A stretch of 64,000 bases of DNA from Coturnix japonica (taxonomy: Eukaryota; Chordata; Aves; Galliformes; Phasianidae): the NCBI RefSeq assembly GCF_001577835.2, contig NC_029532.1:6466606-6530605 (forward strand). The letters run 5' to 3'. Both the position numbers and the translations under genes were made by a program. Under the pieces are notes generated by a model. It was not told the DNA's origin, searched no databases, and worked only from the letters and a program-made list of their open reading frames with translations. Positions within the stretch are counted from its first letter, which is position 1; every line of letters starts with the position of its first letter. Below, in pieces: positions 59,401-64,000 of the stretch.

Positions 59401-61246
59401 TTTGGATGCAAGGCTTGTGCTCAGCACTTTGAGGAGATGGCGAAGGAATCCATGGACTCGGTGCAAACCTTGGACAAGGCTGTTCTTTGGCTCTGGGAGA
59501 AACACAACGTAGTCAATAACAGACTTGCAGGTAAGGAAGGCCTTGCTTAGGAAAATCCACACAAGGTTGCTGTGTCTGGAAGGCAAGGCTGTGGCATTTT
59601 ACACAGTGTAGTTTGTATGGGAACAAATAGGCCTGCAAATAGTACTCTAACATGGGTTCAAACCAACAGCATCTGTTGCCTCAGCTTCATGTTCCTCTAT
59701 TAAATACTGACATAAGACTGGCTCTGTCCGTGTGTTGATGTACAGGGTTAACAGCTGATTGTATGCAGAGCAAGACTTACAGCATCTCAGTCAGCTTTCA
59801 CTCTAAAGACCAGCCTGGTAACTTCTTCATGACTGGAATAAATACACTTGAGATACACTCCAGTAATACAGTTTATCTCTTATGACATACAATGATAGTG
59901 CTCCTTCTGAGATGTCACCTGTTGCTTCATGAGATGTACAAAACAAAGCCTTTTCCAAAAGGAGCAATACAATTCAGCTACTTAGTGGATAAAAATAATT
60001 AACTTTTTTTCCATTGCAGTTTAAGCAGACGTTAAAACTCATCTTCATTTTGTTCTGGAAAGATGCTACAGAGGAGAGGGTGATAATTGAAGAGGAGGCT
60101 TTCTCTGTATAAGAGAAGTCTAAACTATTATCAGATCAACAACCAAATAAAACAAAATTGCCATATGATATTCTTCTGTTTTCTCCCTCCACCTCGATTG
60201 CTGTTTTCAGTTGCACTAAAAATACAGCTAAAATACTGGGTTGTATTTAATCTGTTCTGTTATGGGGATATCAAATAGCTAAAGCACTAAAGAAAATTGG
60301 TTTCTCTTTGCACTTAATCCTCGCCTACTGTTATGGATCTGTGTAATATAGCATTAGTTACAATTTAAATATGCTACATTGTGTTTATATGGTGGTTAGG
60401 TGAATTCCCAAGATTTATAAAGTATTAAATACTGATGTGAGTGGAAGCTGTTGGTCTCCTTTCTCCAAGAAGAAAGAAACATATGAGGAGGTATAAAAGG
60501 AAATCATCCCTATTAAAAGGAAAAGATCCCTAATCTTAGCACAAGTTGTTTTTTGTTTTGTTTTCTCTGCTGAAACAAAGTGATTATGGGGTGATTTTTA
60601 TTGTAAGGCATTTGAAAGGCAGACCTGTGCTCTCCCATTTGAATGCCTGCCTCACTCATTCATTTCTAATGTATTTCTTCCCTTCTCTCAATTAGGTGAT
60701 TTAACAGAAGACCCCAAATTCCCCAAAGTTCAATGGCCAACTCCAGACCTCTGTCCTGCTTGTCACGAGGAAATCAAAGGGTTACACAGCTGGAATGAGG
60801 CCCAGGTCCTGCAGTTCATGAAGCAACACTACAACACTGAAAACATCCTGTATAGATACACTGAGAGCCAGACTGACTCCAGCGACACTGAACTAAAAGA
60901 TACAAGGGAGGAAAAAGACAAAAGCCTGCTGGGGAAACCAGGTGGAAATAGAGAAGATGCGGCCCTGAACCAGGAGCACATAAGAGATTCAGAATCTAAG
61001 CTGTTCAATAAGCTCATAGGGAACCACGGACCTGTCAGGGCCAGCGGTAAAAGTGCGTTCGAGTCTGTTAACCATCAGGAGAGCAGACAGTCTGTGATTT
61101 TCTTAGGGATTGGATTTTCCAACATAGACATGAGTCTGTGTGTCGTCCTGTATGTAGCATCATCCTTATTCTTGATGATCATGTACTTTTTCTTCCGAAT
61201 GAGGTCGAAACGCTGGAAGGTGAAGTATTATCGCTCGTCTGTATAG
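43982..61246 (+). CDS. QSOX2: Quiescin sulfhydryl oxidase 2, 12 exons, 671 residues
   Basis: Exons: 43982-44216, 47178-47278, 47379-47427, 48258-48363, 48562-48652, 50105-50250, 51180-51323, 53360-53489, 55711-55833, 56833-56983, 59342-59530, 60696-61246. They total 2016 nt and all phases close. QSOX enzymes are FAD-dependent oxidases that make disulfides in secretory-pathway and extracellular proteins, passing electrons to O2. In order: hydrophobic signal peptide (about 1-22), first thioredoxin domain with CGHC at 60-63, a second thioredoxin-like domain, helical linker, Erv/ALR domain with CKAC at 448-451 and an FAD-type [10 protein letters not shown] segment, distal CPAC at 508-511, and a membrane anchor at about 635-655. 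The tail [20 protein letters not shown] and short basic end match QSOX2, not QSOX1. Human QSOX2 is 698 residues. ATG 43982 has a good Kozak context (AACATGG). Confidence 0.97.
44421..47177 (+). other. QSOX2 intron 1 (beyond the CpG island)
   Basis: About 2.7 kb of intronic sequence without a recognisable exon or named repeat. It ends in ctcgtttttgttttcag before exon 2. Confidence 0.7.
47178..48652 (+). CDS. QSOX2: QSOX2 exons 2-5 (end of first thioredoxin domain and start of second)
   Basis: Exons are 47178-47278, 47379-47427, 48258-48363 and 48562-48652. The translation reads through [59 protein letters not shown] and [20 protein letters not shown]. It is colinear with human QSOX2. Exon 4 sits at a tandem cagcag acceptor; the 48258 choice matches the human length. 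Confidence 0.95.
47469..47482. repeat. Poly-G run of 14
   Basis: A homopolymer G tract lies in QSOX2 intron 3, about 40 bp after the exon 3 donor. Confidence 0.95.
50105..53489 (+). CDS. QSOX2: QSOX2 exons 6-8 (second thioredoxin-like domain and linker)
   Basis: Exons are 50105-50250, 51180-51323 and 53360-53489. They encode [40 protein letters not shown], the Ser/Lys-rich [15 protein letters not shown] region, and [20 protein letters not shown]. The domain lacks a CxxC, as is normal for the second thioredoxin-like module. Junction codons AG|T and AA|A are regenerated correctly. Confidence 0.95.
52729..52822. repeat. AT-rich microsatellite
   Basis: Interrupted runs of TA/ATA/AAAT repeats (taaatataaatataa and a central tatatatata stretch) lie in the QSOX2 intron between exons 7 and 8. 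Confidence 0.95.
53490..55710 (+). other. QSOX2 intron 8
   Basis: A 2.2-kb A/T-rich intron. No exon or named repeat is seen. Confidence 0.7.
55711..56983 (+). CDS. QSOX2: QSOX2 exons 9-10 (helix-rich region entering the Erv domain)
   Basis: Exons are 55711-55833 (41 codons) and 56833-56983. They encode [19 protein letters not shown], then [20 protein letters not shown] and [19 protein letters not shown]. The last is the characteristic entry to the Erv/ALR FAD-binding helical bundle. Both have strong splice sites (cctcag / gtaagc; tttcag / gtaagt). Confidence 0.95.
56984..59341 (+). other. QSOX2 intron 10
   Basis: A 2.36-kb A/T-rich intron. A - strand open frame of 174 codons overlaps exon 10 and the intron start; it is a chance frame. 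Confidence 0.7.
59342..61246 (+). CDS. QSOX2: QSOX2 exons 11-12 (Erv/ALR catalytic core, stalk and membrane anchor)
   Basis: Exon 59342-59530 encodes the helix [20 protein letters not shown] with the FAD-proximal CxxC, then [16 protein letters not shown]. Exon 60696-61246 encodes [20 protein letters not shown] with the distal CPAC pair, a Lys/Glu/Asp-rich stalk of about 100 residues that differs most from mammals, and the final membrane segment followed by a basic tail [16 protein letters not shown]. The TAG stop is at 61244-61246. Confidence 0.96.
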
Positions 61247-64000
61247 AAACTCACCTTGGAAGCCAAGTTGTTTTTTGTTGTACGTGGCTGTTCAGTACCA
61301 GATACAGCTTTAATATTTATGATCAGGGATTTTATATACAATATTCCTCGTTTGAAAACCCTTTCTTCCCAAGTCATTTCACAAGTGTTCTAGCTTAATA
61401 TATGGCGCTTGCTGTAAGAACCCCAATCTTTCACTCTGAGGCACACGGTGCTGTCGTAAAACACCCAGTGAAGGAAGTGTTGCATTTTTCAGTGAGGATT
61501 TTTCCATGACTTACATCATTTACTCATTTGCAGAGGAATCATGGCATTATGCAGCCAGCACAGATACTGGTGTAGGTTATGAGGTCTACTTTAAATCAAT
61601 TCTAAGCCTCCGTGACTTTCTCAAGTATTACTCACACTGCACACATAGAGTAGAAAGTATTACACCTTCAAGTGAGTCTTCCATACCTTCATGTGTTGCA
61701 GCCTGATTGTGTTTGCTGATGCCATTATCCATTTAATGGTGTTCAGGTGTAAACAACAACCAACTCAGACCCGACGTTTGATGTGCATCACTGCTGGATG
61801 CATTAACAGAGCATTGGATGACTCATTTCTCAGCTGGAGGAGTAGCTCGGTACTGAATGTGCTGTTAGCCAAGTTGACACCAATTCTGGTGGATTCCAAT
61901 GAAAGGAAATGCCATTTCTAGTGAAGAAAACAGGCTGTTTGTGTCAGCATGACAGAGCAAATGCCTCCATCCAGAAATACTCCTGTTGTTCTTGTGCTGA
62001 GAGCTCTGCTGTGTGGGTCAGGGAGGGGTTTAACTGTAGGTAAGTCCAAGAGCTCTTCCATTGCTGGATATGGCAGCAGTGGAGACTATGGCTGTTGTAC
62101 AGATCTGACAGGGATCCTGGCTGGCTTCTATGAGAAGAAGGCATGAAAATGGTTATAAAATTACTGTTCAGAATAGGAGTTCCGTTCTGATCTGTGGAGG
62201 ATAATTCATGTTCTGGATAGTGAAGTTTATAATCCTATCCAATGTAATTGAGCGTGTTCTAGTTATCCATTACCTAATCTTTAGTTAATCCTAATAGGTT
62301 TTGGCCTCAATGTTTTCTCATGGCAGCGAGTTCTACAGATTAATTATGTTATATAAAAAGGCTTTTCCTTTCAATTCTACGTTTCCAACTTTCAATTTAA
62401 TTGAATGTTCAGTAGCTCTTCAGTTACACGAGGGGTGAGAAGTCCCTGGCCAATCCATTCTGTATTTGTACTGTGCGTGTCAGCCTCTTTCCATTGTACA
62501 TCCCAGCTTCAAAAGCTTCGAGCTCAGCACTAAAAAGGTAATTTTTCATAACTAAATCTGCTTATTTACCAAATGGATCTTTTCAGTCAGGTTTTTTATG
62601 CAGCTTCAAACTCCAGTAATGGAATGGAGCCGGATGAACGGCTCCTTTTGGTGTCAAAACAACTTCTGCCATCAGATCAGCAGCCAAAGTGCTGTTGGAA
62701 TGAGGTGGGTTGGGAACATACCGGTAACTTCCATGACAAAGTGAACAGACACACCGATTTGCAGTGGAGCTTTTTGTTTCTTAGCATAGAAGCACAACAT
62801 GAAGCTGTTCCTTATCTGTGCTGGTGCTCCCACTTGGTGGTACCAATGAACTGGTGCAGGCTTTCACCTGAATTGCTTTCACTGCCTTCATCTGGAAAGG
62901 TTTTATTGAGTCTGGACTCAGTTGTGTCAACCTTGGTTTACTTGTTCTTATTTGGTATCATCGTACCTCCTTACTCATGGGGCTTCTGTTTTGTGCTATG
63001 TACCAACTTGGTGTAAGGCCGTTTCCAGCTGTGGTTCACACCATCCTCGTAGCAGCCATTTCCCATCAGGATTTCTGGCCCTTTGTAATTCATGGAGCCT
63101 TCTTTGCTCTTCTGATGTTTGTGAAGAGAAAATACTGGACCTGCATAGAGAGAGAGAAGGAAAAGGTCGAGTGCTGAAGGACCCTGCTGACGTTATTTGT
63201 GAGCTCTCTGGTTTACAGTTTCCAGCTCCGTTATCCGTCCTGTTATTGCTTAGAGCTCACTGGGTTCTATGAGTGGAACAAAAGCTTCCAGGTGTATTTT
63301 CTATCTGTGCACTGTATATCAGATGTTGGGTATATTGGATGTAACAATCCGGTAATTTAAATGTTCTATTTATTTAGATTCAGAAACATGGACATTGTCG
63401 TGTCTGTTCTGTTGGGGGGGGTTTAAACTCTTAAGAAGGAAAAGTGACTCTTTTGTACCAAACTGAGCTGATGTGCTTGTTACAAATACAAACGTTTGGG
63501 CAAAGTGCTGCAGTTGGAGCTTTCAATCCTTGTTTTCGGGGTCTTTTTTAGTTCAACTCCAATGCAGACACAGTCTGGATGCACATCCATTTCAAAGCCG
63601 GTTGTTAATGTGGGTAACCAATTAGGATAATATTAGTCTGTTTTTTTTCCCTACTGTTACAGCCCAAAGGAGAAATGCAGACATTCACCTCTGGGTCTGG
63701 GTAGGGCCGTCCCCTCCTCACTGCTTGAAGTTAATGGCTGTGCTGCCCTTGTTTCAGATGGGTGTTGAAGGTTGTCTGGGTGTGATATGGGCTGCTGCCC
63801 TGCCCTTACATATGGGGAACGGCTGCCTCACAGCGCCCACAAGCACACAGGCTTTTGAACTGCTTCCTTAGAGGATCAGACATAAAATCCACTTATAAAC
63901 CCGAGCTTAAGAGAGGCTGCGTGGGTCACTGCCTGCCCCCGGGAGCTGCTTGTGGCCCTGGGGGCAGCCAAAGTGTTGTGGTGCTGGGGGCACTTATAAC
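61247..64000 (+). other. Probable QSOX2 3' UTR and downstream flank
   Basis: No exon can be supported here with confidence. I see no AATAAA in the 2.75 kb after the QSOX2 stop; TATAAA near 62155 is the nearest variant noticed. An open frame at 62872-63177 encodes a hydrophobic peptide (see findings). A probable old repeat lies near 62290-62520. The right end (about 63900 onward) becomes G-rich. Confidence 0.45.
62290..62520 (+). repeat. Possible ancient amniote interspersed repeat (old CR1/L3-like)
   Basis: The stretch with gcgagttctacagattaatt, then an aaaaaggcttttccttt run and gcctctttccattgtacatc, resembles a very old, diverged amniote repeat tail that I recall from reptile and bird genomes. 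No target-site duplications are visible. Family and orientation are uncertain. Confidence 0.3.

Noticed and set aside
8851-61246. Identification as CEP350 plus QSOX1
   Set aside because: The QSOX C-terminus, the FLQNH segment and the membrane anchor match QSOX2. The first gene is far more diverged from human CEP350 than an avian CEP350 orthologue should be.
62573-63016. A 147-codon open frame after QSOX2
   Set aside because: It has no similarity and no start context, and it overlaps the more coding-like hydrophobic frame in another phase. Probably 3' UTR.
1-64000. Retroviral, Polinton-like, tRNA, rRNA and CRISPR elements
   Set aside because: No paired long terminal repeats, viral protein motifs, cloverleaf with A/B boxes, or regularly spaced repeat array was noticed. 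A formal tRNA or repeat scan was not possible.

Overview
This is a vertebrate, almost certainly avian, nuclear genomic window; a galliform such as chicken fits best. The signs are short GT-AG introns, CpG-rich promoters, several degraded CR1 LINE tails of the type common in chicken, and protein sequence close to tetrapod orthologues. Two multi-exon genes lie head to tail on the + strand. I see no confident gene on the - strand.

Region by region: 1 to about 8450 has no exon I can support and carries a cluster of CR1 fragments near 2.5-2.9 kb. From about 8450 to 8850 there is a GC-rich promoter-like stretch. From 8851 to 41417 lies a centrosomal protein gene of the CEP350 family. I assembled 31 coding exons whose splice phases close exactly, giving an open frame of 2671 codons. 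It has a short-exon 5' end, a conserved basic coiled-coil block, a second coiled-coil core, a 2840-bp exon with a CAP-Gly domain, and the conserved CEP350-type C-terminus. Because its neighbour is QSOX2 rather than QSOX1, I read it as the CEP350 paralogue known as CCDC187 (CEP350-like), not CEP350 itself. A 2.6-kb intergenic stretch follows, with poly(A) signals and a CR1 tail. From 43982 to 61246 lies QSOX2 (quiescin sulfhydryl oxidase 2): 12 exons and 671 codons, with signal peptide, thioredoxin CxxC, Erv/ALR FAD domain with two CxxC pairs, and a C-terminal membrane anchor. The last 2.75 kb is its probable 3' UTR and flank.

The two genes do not share a pathway: one is cytoskeletal/centrosomal, the other makes disulfides in the secretory pathway. 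Their adjacency mirrors the CEP350-QSOX1-LHX4 block found elsewhere in vertebrate genomes, so the window is one arm of a paralogous block from early vertebrate genome duplication. LHX3 is expected to the right and GPSM1 to the left. No retroviral, Polinton-like or CRISPR element was seen.
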